Shown piece after piece: positions 46,310 to 57,099 of a DNA stretch of 64,000 nucleotides. Under the pieces are notes generated by a model. The model worked only from the letters and a program-made list of their open reading frames with translations. It did no database searches and was not told the DNA's origin. The position numbers and the translations under genes were made by a program. Within the stretch, counting starts at the first letter, position 1, and the number at the start of each line of letters is the position of its first letter. The stretch comes from Isoetes taiwanensis (lineage: Eukaryota; Streptophyta; Lycopodiopsida; Isoetales; Isoetaceae): assembly GCA_021234155.1 (NCBI GenBank), contig JAJEKV010000031.1, positions 6,338,748-6,402,747 on the forward strand, written 5' to 3'.

Positions 46310-46842
46310 TACGCCACATGCGACCACCTACGCCACATATAAATGCATCGACGTGTCATATACGCCACATATACATACCGACGCGTCATATACGCCACAT
46401 ATACGCATCGACGCGTCATATACGCCACATACGCCATATATATCTTGCATCGACGCGGTCATATACGACACATACGCCACATACGCCACATATACGACGC
46501 CGCATGCGACGCCACGCCGTAAACATCCACCGGGCGAGACACTGCCGCCCACCAGCGCCCAAGCCCACGGGCGGCGACAGATGGGCCAAGATCAGACGTC
46601 GCGATGCGACGCGACGCCGCAAGCGCCCACTGGCGCGACAACACTGCGGCCCACCCGGGCGCAAGCGCCCACCGGCATGACAGACCGCCACGCCACGGTG
46701 TCGACGTCGCACCACACGCCGATATGCGCGACGCGAAACCGCGACGGACGCCGCATTGACGTCGCATGGTGACGTTATTTGCGACGTCACGTCGCACAGA
46801 CGTCGCAAGCCCACGTCGCTAAATGTCCATTCTCTTGTTGTG
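46310..46842. repeat. Right subterminal repeat region of CACTA
   Basis: About 0.53 kb. The inner part is four or more tandem copies of a 25-bp unit (CGACGCGTCATATACGCCAC plus ATATA). The outer part is CpG-dense with GACGTCGC, GCATGCGACG and GCGACGTC(A)C motifs down to the terminus. It matches the left block in composition and motif. Confidence 0.8.
46815..46842 (-). repeat. Right terminal inverted repeat of CACTA
   Basis: On the minus strand CACAACAAGAGAATGGACAT then TTAGCGACG, pairing with 11,634-11,661. It is followed on the plus strand by the CTT target duplication. Confidence 0.85.
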
Positions 46843-47804
46843 CTTTGTGATGGCTGAGCTTGCTGAGATTGCAGATATTGCTGTTGCGGTGGATATTGCT
46901 GAGGCTGTGGATACTGTTGAGGCGTCTTTTGAACTTGGAAGACCATTTTTTATCGAAAAGATGTGGGATGAGAGCGCGTGCATTCTTCAGTGGCATGATT
47001 GCACATGCTGCAATGTTTACAGTGAGGAGGACCATTAGTGGAATTGCATTCATTGGCCAGGTGTCCTTGATACTTACAAATATGACACCAAATTTAACTG
47101 CGTTGTGGTGGAGCAGACTGATGAGATTGGACCGTATTTTGTGGAACCATGACAGGGGAAATGAAAGGAAGATCTGTGAGAGGAACACCGCGGAAGACAC
47201 ATTGACAGAATGGTTGGCCAATTCAATAGCTTGGTCCAACGTCTTGGAGCGCAAGTACTCAGTCATAAGGCAAATAGCTGGAGGATGGCCTTGCAGAAAC
47301 CAAACCAGGATCTGGCTCTGCGTGGGATACTCTTTGAGCTTGCTAACTAGGATATGAAGACGATCTGCAAAATCATAGGTAGACTCCGTGGGTTGTTGTT
47401 GGAGGTTATTGAGTTGCTTAAGAAGTTGTTGATCATCATCCGTGGTACCATAATGTGAAAGGGCCAGTTCCGTTTCCAGTGACTCTTATTGGCCATAAGC
47501 CACTGATGAGGAGCGCCATGTAGCGTGGTGAAGAAGATATAGAACTTGAGTTGTGGCCGAGAGTGACCATTCAGGATAGCCAGAGCTTCAAATTCCTCCA
47601 TATGTGTTTGAGCACTTTGATCAAGGGGATTCCCTTTGGCATTCCAAAAAATTGGATAGGTAAGCTTGAGATTATGGACAGTCGACGGGACAGGAACTGG
47701 CGTATAAAGTGGTGGTGCATACGAAGGAACATAACTTTGAGGCATAGCCGTGGGCTGAGAACAAGGAAGTTGCGTGGGGGGCGTGAAATCAGGAGGTCCT
47801 AAGA
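46843..47804 (-). pseudogene. Gypsy gag N-terminal half, unit A
   Basis: Continues the gag of 11,015-11,633 beyond the CACTA. Reading down the minus strand: PPDFTPPTQLPCSQPTAMPQ, YPIFWNAKGNPLDQSAQTHM, LHGAPHQWLMANKSHWKRNW (the retrotransposon gag core), TEYLRSKTLDQAIELANHS, then a CCHC zinc knuckle at 47,046-47,087 (CHICKYQGHLANEC) with all four ligands present. Gag packages the RNA genome; the knuckle binds it. Frame breaks occur near 47,450 and around the knuckle. The upstream edge at about 47,804 is fused to an RNase H-integrase linker, not to a gag start, which marks the tandem-duplication junction. Confidence 0.85.
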
Positions 47805-47960
47805 GAGCGTGGGTCTTCTGACGGTAATGCACCAAAGAGAAGATATTGTCGGTAGTCATGAAATCAATGGGGCGTGGCCGTGACCAAGAAGATTTGAGCA
47901 TTTAAGTATCAGAAACACCCGTGGACGGGTCATCCGTGTGGATGCGTGAAAGATAATCAG
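47805..47960 (-). pseudogene. RNase H-integrase linker, unit B
   Basis: Encodes FMTTDNIFSLVHYRQKTHAL and, upstream, RIHTDDPSTGVSD, the same linker that in unit A (7,870-8,020) leads into the integrase H2C2 domain. Here it runs into gag instead. Confidence 0.8.
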
Positions 47961-48567
47961 CATGGAATAATTTTTAAGGGCTAAACTTAGTTATTCGGCA
48001 ATTTTTTAGCACATTTTCAAAAAAAATTGGCTAAAGTAAATGGAAAAAATTGGAAAAAAAAATAATAATTTTAGCTTAACTTTTTTCGGGACTGCACCAA
48101 CCCTAGCTCTTTAGCCAAATGCTAGAAAGTAAGAGAGTGAATTTTTGTATTGTTTAGCTAAACTATAGAAACTTTTAGAATGAATTTCGGGCTAGTTTAG
48201 CTAATATCATTCTAGTTTATAAGAAATATATAATTAATAGTTTAGTTTCCAGCATTATAAATTAATTTGAGTCATAGATTTTGCTAGTTAGCATTATTTT
48301 AAAATGTTTTCACAAAGAAAATGACTAAAATAAGTGGAAACAATTGAAAAAAAAAAGTATAGTAATTTGGCTTAATATTTTTCGTTGGCCACGCCATAGA
48401 AATTTTTGGGATGATGTTTGGGTTAGTTTAGCTAAATGCTAGAAAGTATGAGAGGACAAATATGTAGAGTTTAGCTAAACCACAGAAAGTTTTGGGATTA
48501 ATATCGAGCAAGTTTAGCTAAAGCCATTCTGGCTAATAAGAAATATGCGATTAGTACTTTATTCCCT
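47961..48567. mobile_element. 607-bp AT-rich insertion with 9-bp target duplication
   Basis: Flanked by GATAATCAG at 47,952-47,960 and 48,568-48,576. It interrupts the gypsy frame between KSYVVPD and the linker. The body is AT-rich and carries repeated words (GGCTAAAGTAAATGG, AGTTTAGCTAA(A), ATGCTAGAAAGTA). The ends share a short inverted GGAATAA. Target length and make-up suggest a non-autonomous MULE or similar. No coding capacity. Confidence 0.75.
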
Positions 48568-48960
48568 GATAATCAGGCACAACATAAGACTTGCCTGTCT
48601 TATGAATAATTTCAAAGAGAGCAAACTCTTGAAGAAGCAATATCCAGCAGGCAATGCGTTCCGTGGGCGTGGTTTTGTTGATCAGATAGAGCAGAGCTTG
48701 ATGATCAACAAAGAACTTAATTTTCCTACCCAATAAATAGTGACGGAACCATTGTACATAGAAGATGAGTCTAAGGGCCTCAAGTTCCGTGGCAGAATAA
48801 TTTTTTTCAATAGGGTTGAGTTTCCTACTAGCATACCTAATGGGTTTATCAGTATGAGAATCATATTCCTGAGAAAGAACAGCACCAATAATGGCAAAAC
48901 ATAGACATGAAATGGTTTGTCCCATTGAGGTGGAACAAGAACAGGTGCTTGAGTGAGCAA
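48568..48960 (-). pseudogene. Gypsy RNase H, unit B
   Basis: Frame with IIGAVLSQEYDSHTDKPIRY, ASRKLNPIEKNYSATELEAL and FFVDHQALLYLINKTTP, ending KSYVVPDY at the 607-bp insertion. Nearly identical to unit A in protein sequence. The N-terminal edge is frameshifted relative to the RT connection domain. Confidence 0.85.
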
Positions 48961-49800
48961 AACCTTTAATTTTTGAAATGTTGCATCCGCCTGGGGATTC
49001 CAAGCCCAAGAGGATTCGTTACTCGTGAGTTTATGAATGGTATCCGCAATGGCAGCTAGTCCAAGAATGAAGGTTGCATAATAATTTATCTTGCCAAGGA
49101 ATGAGCATGTTTCCTTGATGTTGGAAGGTGCTTGAGCTTTGAGCACGCAGCTAATTTTTGCAGGGTCCATGGTAATACCATCTTTACTAATAACGTGGCC
49201 CCGAAGAACGCCTGAAGTGACACAAAAAGTGCATTTCTCCAGATTGAAGCTAATACTAGATTCATCACATTTTTGAAAAACTAACTCCAGTTTGTCGAGA
49301 TGATCATCCATGGAGCTGTAAACAGAAAAGTCATCTTACTTGCAGAAAAACATTTTCTTTCATGTAATCCTAAAAAACAGAAAGCATAATGCGTTGAAAA
49401 GTAGAAGGAGAGTTGGACATTTAAAGGGCACCACTTTGTAGGTAAAAGTGCCCCACGGCGTGGTGAAGGTAGTTTTCAACTCATCTTCAGCTTTAATAGA
49501 AATTTGATTGTGGCCAGAGAAACCATCCATGAAGGAATACATCTCATGGCCTGCTACTTCTTCAAGTTGTGAAGGGTAGCAGAAAATGATCTCGTTCTGT
49601 GGCTACATTGAGCTTTCTGTAATCCATGCAAATGAGTATTTTGCCATTATGCTTGAGAGCAATAACAATTGGGCTCACCCACTCAGAATGTTTGAACTCA
49701 CAGATAAGTCCAGCAGCCAGAAGTTTATCAATTTTGGCTTTCATGCGGTCACGATAATTGGGGTTGAGCCTGTATTGTCATTGCTAGATGGGGCGTGCAT
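48961..49800 (-). pseudogene. Gypsy reverse transcriptase, unit B
   Basis: Order on the minus strand: IDKLLAAGLICEFKHSEWVS and ICMDYRKLNVAT (fingers, 49,562-49,744); YSFMDGFSGHNQI and TTPWGTFTYKVVPF (palm, 49,360-49,542); DDFSVYSSMDDHLDKLELVF (catalytic block); CTFCVTSGVLRGHVISKDGI and KETCSFLGKINYYATF (thumb/connection, 48,990-49,311). Five bases present in unit A just before the catalytic aspartates are missing here (near 49,337), so the frame breaks at the active site. Confidence 0.85.
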
Positions 49801-51000
49801 CTAGTTTAGTAGGAATGGTGAGTTCCCCCAATTCTTTTTTGAGACCTCGTAAATCTTTGTAACTCCACCTAAAAATATGCTTGAATTTCTTGAAGAGACT
49901 AAGGGTGCGAGCTTTATAAGTTTTTGGGAGATTGGCAGCCAATGGGATTGGTTGGTTATCTCTTAAATCAATGATTTCGACTTTCGGAGTTTGAATATGC
50001 GGAATGATTTCCGTATCTGTGACAGTATGAGCAGGAGGTTGGAACAGCACATGCGGGTTAGCACTCTGGGTAGAAAAAAATAGAGGCTGTTGACTGGCAT
50101 CAAGTAAGGGTTGCTTCATGACAGCAGCAACATTAACGATGCCTGTAGGAGGGTCTTCATCTGGGTGGATGTCAACACGTTGAATGCGATTGCAAGGTGC
50201 AAGACAAGGATCAAGCAAGGAAGCCACAGCGTGGTCTTGATCAAGACTCATATCACCCCAAGAATCAACATGCTCAGGGTAGGAAGATAAAGGTAGATTA
50301 GCTGCGGAGGCTTGGACTTGATAAGTGTTTTGGAGATTCTCCAAATCACTATCAGAGAGTGACGATTCAGCATGTTCAACATAGATAAGTTTCCCAGTTT
50401 CAAGATCCATCTTGGCATTCAATATTCCATCAGTGATGACAAGTTGATCATTAGCTCAGTAGTGAATGCTTTTAGCCTGGCAGAGAAAAGGTCGTCCGAC
50501 CAACATTTCATAAATACCTGGATCTTTGCCAGCTTTCTAAACATCGGATTCTAAGGAATTTGAGATTATCAATACTGATATGAAGAATAGGAGTGACGCC
50601 TTGAGGTCGCATGATGTGGCCGTTGGCAAGCTTGATGTCATAAGGAACACGGTAGAGTTGACTTGTGCCCAATTGTCTCTGAAGTTTATCTGTGATGAGG
50701 TTGACAGCTCTACCTCCATCAACCTGCACATGATTAATTTGTTGATTCCCAACAGTGGCGTGAACCGTGGGTGTAGAAGTGGCGACCGTGCCGACAAAAA
50801 CTGTGGGCAGTGGCAATAGGTGTAGTAGAGAAACTGAGTGGAATCTTGATTTTGGCAAGCTCTTCTTGTAGTTTCAAGGGAACATGAGCAAAAGGATCAA
50901 CAGGATCTAATGGTGCGGGTGCCTGAGGTATCGATGCAGAAACTTCCTTTAGGAGTTCCACTTCAGCAGTAATGTTAGGATACAACTGAGTGCGTGAGGG
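49784..51000 (-). pseudogene. Gypsy protease and linker to RT, unit B
   Basis: 50,508-50,985 holds SIPQAPAPLDPVDPFAHVPL and the retropepsin loop HVQVDGGRAVNLITDKLQ; unit A has DGGSAVN, so the serine is arginine here. A small deletion relative to unit A shifts the frame upstream of it. 49,784-50,422 is one long open linker into RT (SLSDSDLENLQNTYQVQASA to RWSYKDLRGLKKELGELTIP), better kept than in unit A. Confidence 0.85.
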
Positions 51001-51150
51001 GGTCGTGTAACGTTCCGAACTGACATGCCCTTAACCAACTGGGCAAAACCAGATCCACTTCAGTAGCAATGTTAGGATACGACTGAGTGCGTGAGGGGGT
51101 CTTGTAACGTTCCTAACCGACATTCTCTTAACCAACTAAGCAAAACTGTT
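50958..51150. repeat. 97-bp tandem duplication at TRIM edge, unit B
   Basis: CCACTTCAG(C/T)AG at 50,958 and 51,055, same period and content as in unit A (10,444/10,541). Its presence in both units dates it before the large internal duplication. Confidence 0.9.
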
Positions 51151-51373
51151 TAGACGTTTATGAGTAGTCGCTTCTACCCATTTATGCCGGTGTCTCAGGA
51201 ACGCGACACTCAGATCTATTCAAGCGGTCTCCCATGGGTCCGTTACAATCTCTCCCACTAGATTTATGCTCGTCTCGAGCATCACAAACCATAGACCACA
51301 CCATTGCATGGTGTCCAAGACCAAGTCATGACCTACCGTCTAACGGTATTACGGGTCATACTTGCCCCCATGG

Positions 51374-51404
51374 AGACTCGAACTCGAGCCCTGCTCTGTT
51401 ACCA
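51374..51404 (-). promoter_or_regulatory. TRIM primer-binding site and box-B-like motif
   Basis: TGGTAACAGAGC (51,393-51,404) is the initiator-Met-type primer-binding site. AGTTCGAGTCT (51,374-51,384) just downstream resembles Pol III box B, though it may simply be extended complementarity to the T-arm of the primer tRNA. Confidence 0.6.
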
Positions 51405-51424
51405 AATGTAGTTCCTAACCTACA

Positions 51425-51675
51425 GGGCAAAAGTATGCTAGTGGATATCAAAAAAACGCGGCCCCAGCACTTAGATCAGCACCCTGGATGTACTATTCTA
51501 TCATAGTATTCCACTTGTTATTAATTGGAGTTGTTACATATTTCTATTGATTACCTAATTACCGTGTGCTAGTACCAGTATCACCTTAAACAAGCTGCCA
51601 TATGGGGTGCTATATGAGTGCTGTCAGCATGTGTCCGGACGCCTGCTTTTGATACCCACCAGCATACTTTTGCCC
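51425..51675. mobile_element. 251-bp MITE inside TRIM LTR
   Basis: Terminal inverted repeats of about 29 bp: GGGCAAAAGTATGCTAGTGG then ATATCAAAA on the left, and inverted GGGCAAAAGTATGCTGGTGG then GTATCAAAA on the right (two mismatches). It sits inside the LTR of the unit B TRIM and is absent from unit A. No coding capacity. The target duplication is not clear, so the superfamily is unassigned. Confidence 0.9.
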
Positions 51676-51803
51676 GACATGCCCTTAACTAACTAGGCAA
51701 AACCGTCTAGACATTTATGAGTAGTTGCTTCTACCCATTTATGTCGGTGTCTCAGGAATGCGACACTCAGATCTACTCGAGTGGTCTCCCATGAGTCCGT
51801 TAC

Positions 51804-53861
51804 ATGTCTTAAACGTTGAAAGCGTATCCTGATGTTGTTGAGCACGTGTGGTGGCATGAACGTTGGCGAACGTGCGTCCTTCGGCAGCTTGCATAAGCTT
51901 GAGAATACTTTGGCGAACTTTAGGCATGACATGAGGCATGAGCTTGTCAAGATCGGGGTCGAAATGGACCGTCTTGTGTTCCTCATGAGGAATAATGTCG
52001 ACAGCAAAAGCAGGCTGCGTGTCGTGAGGCGTGATCGTCAAGGGACATGTGCCCAGGTGCTGGCATGAGATCAGACCTACCCAATTGGATTGTTGAATCG
52101 GAGGATTGAGAGTTTGATAGATTTCTTCTTGAGCCTTTTGATCAAGGGTTGTAGATGAAGACGCTTGTTAAGATCGTTGTGGTTGAGGCGCGCGAGATGG
52201 TTTCTTCAGTATGGGCTGAGGACCTTGTTTGCCATTGGCAACCCAAAGTTGATAGACAATGAGGCGGACTGAGGTAGCTTGATTCGTTCCTGGCAGTTGT
52301 ACTTGGACCTGAGGAAGTTGTGGGCACATCGTGGTGGTGCGACCCCATTCTTGATAATAATAGCATTGAGCTTTGGAGGGATCAAAAGGAGTGCGTGAGT
52401 TTTGACTTCGTGATGGCTGAGGTTGCTGAGATTGCGGATATTGCTATTGCGGTAGATATTGCTGAGGCTGTGGATACTGTTGAGGTGTCGTTTGAACTTG
52501 GAAGACCATTTTTTGTCGAAAAGATGTGGGATGAGAGCGCGTGCATTCTTCAGTGGCATTATTACACATGCTGCAAGGAGGACCATTAGTGGAGTTGCAT
52601 TCATTGGCCAGCTGGCCTTGATACTTACAAATATGACACCAAATTTAACTGCGTTGTGTGTGGAGCAGACTGAGGTTGGACCGTATTTTGTGGAACCATG
52701 ACAGGGGAAATGAAAGGAAGATCTGTGAGAGGAACACCGCGGAAGACACGTTGACAGAATGGTTGGCCAATTCAATAGCTTGGTCCAACGTCTTGGAGCG
52801 CAAGTATTCAGTCATAAGACGAATAGCTGGAGGATGGCCCTGCAGAAACCAAACCAGGATCTGGCTCTGCGTGGGATACTCTTTGAGCTTGCTAACTAGG
52901 ATATGAAGACGATCTGCAAAATCATGGGTAGACTCCGTGGGTTGTTGTTGGAGGTCATTGAGTTGCTTAAGAAGCTGTTGATCATCGTCCGTGGTACCAT
53001 AATGTGAAAGGAAGGAATCTTCATTTCTTGCCAGTTCCGTTTCCAGTGACTCTTATTGGCCATAAGCCACTGATAAGGAGCGCCACGTAGCGTGCTGGAG
53101 AAGATATGAAACTTGAGTTGTGGCTGAGAGTGACCATTCAGGATAGCCAGAGCTTCAAATTCCTCCATATGTTCTTGAGCACTTTGATAAAGGGGCTTCC
53201 CTTTGGCGTTCCAAAAAATTGGATAGGTAAGCTTGAGATTATGGACAGTCGACGGGACAGGAACTGGCGTATAAATTGGTGGTGGATACGAAGGAACATA
53301 ACTTTGAGGCATAGCCGTGGGCTGAGAACAAGGGAGTTGCGTGGGGGACATGAAATCAGGAGGTCCTGAGAGAGGGGCATCAGTTGGCGATATGTAGTGG
53401 GTGCCATCCTCATTCAATTTAAGATCACCAATATTACAGACTTGAACAGGAGGTTGAAAAGATGAAGAAGACTAAAATTCTTGAACATGAGGGGGACCAA
53501 AAGAAACATGAGAATAGCCTGTACCAAGCTGTGGAGAAGATGGCTGGGAAGGCAACAGTGTTGGTCCAGAAAGAATGTGGATATAAGTGTTGTCAGACAT
53601 TTGAAAATAATGAGTTGGATGCACGTGAGTGTGAAGTTGCGACTGCGGTTGAGAATAGTGTTTGCAAGCAGGGGGAGACCCTGGCCGAGAGCAAACACGA
53701 GAGGTAAGCGGTGTAGACTGAGCACGGGAGTGAACACGGCCACCTTCAATATCATAATCAACATCATACATGTCGCGAGTAGCTTTCCTGCACTGATGGC
53801 GATTCAATCGAGCCGCAGTTGGGCTGAGAAGCTCTTCCGGAGTAAAGGTACGAGTAGACAT
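51804..53861 (-). pseudogene. Gypsy gag, unit B (with true N-terminus)
   Basis: Starts at the ATG at 53,861 (MSTRTFTPEELLSPTAARLN), 24 bases after the primer-binding site, which supports this start. It continues with a Ser/Pro/Gln-rich leader, PPDFMSPTQLPCS (53,350), YPIFWNAKGKPLYQSAQEHM, the gag core LRGAPYQWLMANKSHWKRNW, TLDQAIELANHS-type sequence, and a zinc knuckle at 52,597-52,638 (CHICKYQGQLANEC) in which the histidine ligand is glutamine. The C-terminal part runs to the TRIM at 51,804 and holds the CACTA empty site at 52,406-52,408. Stops and frameshifts (for example near 53,474 and 53,010) make it a pseudogene. Confidence 0.85.
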
Positions 53862-53885
53862 GGTCGAGAGGGGAAAAAAGAACTA

Positions 53886-53904
53886 AGACCCGGCAACGGC
53901 GACA
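53886..53904 (-). promoter_or_regulatory. Gypsy primer-binding site (tRNA-Asp type)
   Basis: The minus strand reads TGTCGCCGTTGCCGGGTCT, one base from the TGGCGCCGTTGCCGGG primer-binding site common in plant Athila/Tat-type elements. It lies 24 bases upstream of the gag ATG. Confidence 0.7.
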
Positions 53905-54550
53905 GTGTTTAGGGTCTGGGTTCGACATCACTCGCAAGACAGCCCTCTTTGAGGACCCTTAGATCAAGCAGGCAAATCCTAGCAGAATGTCACACAGGAT
54001 TTTGCAAAGAGATCAGAAAAGAAAGAATGAAACAAACAGAAACTCAAAGAGACAATGTGCCAAGATAAGGCTCCATAAATATCAATAAGAGTACATGAAC
54101 TCTCGTCACGTGAGAGAAATGAAACGAGACAATACTAAATCTCATCTAAAAGCTCGAGATCTATCTCTACTGATATATATAGTACAATGGTCTTCGGCCC
54201 AAAATAGATAGATGGCAGATCTCGATCACCAACTTTTGGATCACATGCATGATTTAAGAAAATCTTGCAGTGCTATCATTAGTGTCTGGAATCCCGCTAA
54301 TTTAAAACTGAACTCCCCGAAGACCATCCCGCTAATTTAAAACTGAACTCCCCGAAGACCGTCATTTGTCTTGTCTGGCTCTCTTTTTTGACGGGGACAT
54401 GGACTTCTGCGTGGTCTTTGGCAGGGGCATGGGTTTACTACCTGACGCTTGACCTGGTCCCTTGGCTCTGTCTTGCGTGGAATTCAGGAATAGTCCTGTG
54501 CCTGGCTGCACAGGACTAACAACTAGAGAGTCCGATAAGGTGGACATTTA
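53905..54550 (-). repeat. Probable 5-prime LTR region of gypsy element
   Basis: Sequence immediately upstream of the primer-binding site must hold the LTR end (...CCCTAAACA). A TATATATA box on the minus strand at 54,174-54,181 fits an LTR promoter. A 33-bp direct repeat (54,293 and 54,328, starting CCCGCTAATTTAAAAC) lies upstream of it. The outer LTR edge cannot be fixed, because no second LTR is present in the window. An open minus-strand frame at 54,362-54,547 is not supported as a gene. Confidence 0.5.
54293..54362. repeat. 35-bp direct repeat, two copies
   Basis: CCCGCTAATTTAAAACTGAA plus CTCCCCGAAGACC at 54,293 and 54,328, 33 of 35 bases alike. Confidence 0.9.
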
Positions 54551-54559
54551 CATGCACCA

Positions 54560-55425
54560 GTCGCCAATGATGCATCTATGTGCAAAAGATGCGACTCTGC
54601 TCAAAAAATGGTTAAACACAAAGATATAATTGTGAAGAACGAAAGAGAAAAGCAGAAAGGTGAAGTAGAATAAAAAATGGACAGCAAAAGATTGAGCATA
54701 CAAAAAGCAAAGTTGTGCATTGGATTGGCTGGAATTGGCATGGACGTGGTCAGAACGGGAGGTGCTTGATCAAACTACAGGTAGCCGGATTTGCTGGCTA
54801 TTTGTCTTGGTTGCTTGAGGCAAGACTCGGAATAGAGATCCTGAATTGACATTGCTTGGCCTGCTGGAGATCATGCTCAGAATCTACACTGCAGCATGAT
54901 AGGTAGTGAATTACTATGAGTAAAATGCAATTGTACCTTAGTTATTGAATTCTAAAGTTCAACGAACATATTGAAGTAATGGCATACTAATGTAAATTGC
55001 AGACATGCTAATATAACTTGCCAGAATATAAAAAACATTTTCACCAACATTGCAAAACATCTGTCACAATCTGGTACCAACAACATTATGAAATAATTCT
55101 CAGCATTGCAAGATCCTAGAACACATTAAAACTGGTCACCTTCGAAACAAAATATGTGTTTTGACTAAATAACAAAATGTGTTAGAAAAAGAATAAATAG
55201 GAAAACTGTACTTCAGATTTCCACTCAACAGTATTATTTTGGCCTGCTGCATCATCAGCAGGACAAAAAAATTTCAACACAATCTTGGGTTGGAACAGAT
55301 GATTGGAGGGAAGCAAAATTGTTGCAGCTTATTACTTCTAACTTTGACTGCCATGGTTCTAAACTCAAATTTCTGAATAATAGAACACCACCTGATCATG
55401 ACAGCACTCGCTCAGCTGTCCAGCT
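54560..55425. other. Intergenic DNA and adenylate kinase 3-prime side
   Basis: No gene seen. The part nearest 55,425 should include the 3-prime UTR of the minus-strand adenylate kinase gene; I did not find a convincing poly(A) signal. Confidence 0.5.
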
Positions 55426-56925
<1,500 letters not shown>

Positions 56926-56927
56926 AG

Positions 56928-57066
56928 CTGAAAATGTGCGAAAATGATCTAAGGTTAATGGATGTAATGCATTTGAGACAACTGAACTGTGGTGCTAATG
57001 GGCTACTCAGCATTCATTTTTAAAAACTCTGTTTGCGATACCCATCAATCATTTTGGTGAACCCAC
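56928..57066 (-). other. Probable 5-prime UTR intron of adenylate kinase
   Basis: Just upstream of the ATG the minus strand reads CACATTTTCAG|CT-ATG, a good acceptor; a donor ACAAG|GTGGGT lies at 57,066-57,061. The 139-bp span fits a plant intron in the leader. Transcript data would be decisive. Confidence 0.55.
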
Positions 57067-57099
57067 CTTGTATATAGGCTGGATCAATCGATCGGCTCT

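Larger units (their letters stand above)
11634..46842 (-). mobile_element. 35.2-kb CACTA (En/Spm) superfamily transposon
   Basis: The termini are CACAACAAGAAAGGGCATTT on the left and, inverted, CACAACAAGAGAATGGACAT on the right, both continuing TTAGCGACG. This resembles the plant CACTACAAGAAA end with one change in the CACTA pentamer. A 3-bp duplication (CTT) flanks it, as the superfamily makes. The gag sequence of the host gypsy is continuous across the two flanks when the insert is removed, and unit B shows the empty site. Inside are GC-rich subterminal repeats (about 0.5 kb at each end), a TNP2 transposase with DUF4218 and DUF4216 on the minus strand, a 16-kb satellite array and several internal end-like modules. 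Typical family members are far shorter, so nested insertions and array growth probably account for the size. Confidence 0.85.
51103..51803 (-). mobile_element. TRIM element nested in gypsy, unit B
   Basis: LTRs at 51,103-51,247 (145 bp) and 51,407-51,803 (about 145 bp once the nested MITE is removed), internal part 159 bp. The primer-binding site TGGTAACAGAGC (minus strand, 51,393-51,404) differs by one base from the complement of the initiator tRNA-Met 3-prime end. The purine tract AGTGGGAGAGA precedes the downstream LTR. Flanks read GTCT on both sides (before 51,103 and after 51,803). Same insertion point as in unit A. Confidence 0.9.
47801..53374 (-). mobile_element. Minus-strand gypsy element, unit B of internal duplication
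   Basis: Full copy of the duplicated segment: gag from PPDFMSPTQ (53,370), TRIM, protease, RT, RNase H, linker to HALL (47,801). Length 5.56 kb including a 251-bp MITE and a 607-bp insertion, hence about 4.7 kb originally, equal to unit A. The junction with unit A at 47,801-47,806 joins linker (CATGGGTCTTCTGACGG side) to gag (ATCAGGAGGTCC side) within the shared word AGAGAG. Confidence 0.85.

Noticed and set aside
46318-46772. HIRHIYAST-type repeat proteins at the right CACTA end
   Set aside because: Translation of the 25-bp subterminal repeat in several frames; no coding support.
54362-54547. A 61-codon basic protein ending KKRARQDK
   Set aside because: Lies in the probable LTR region next to a direct repeat; single short frame without homology.
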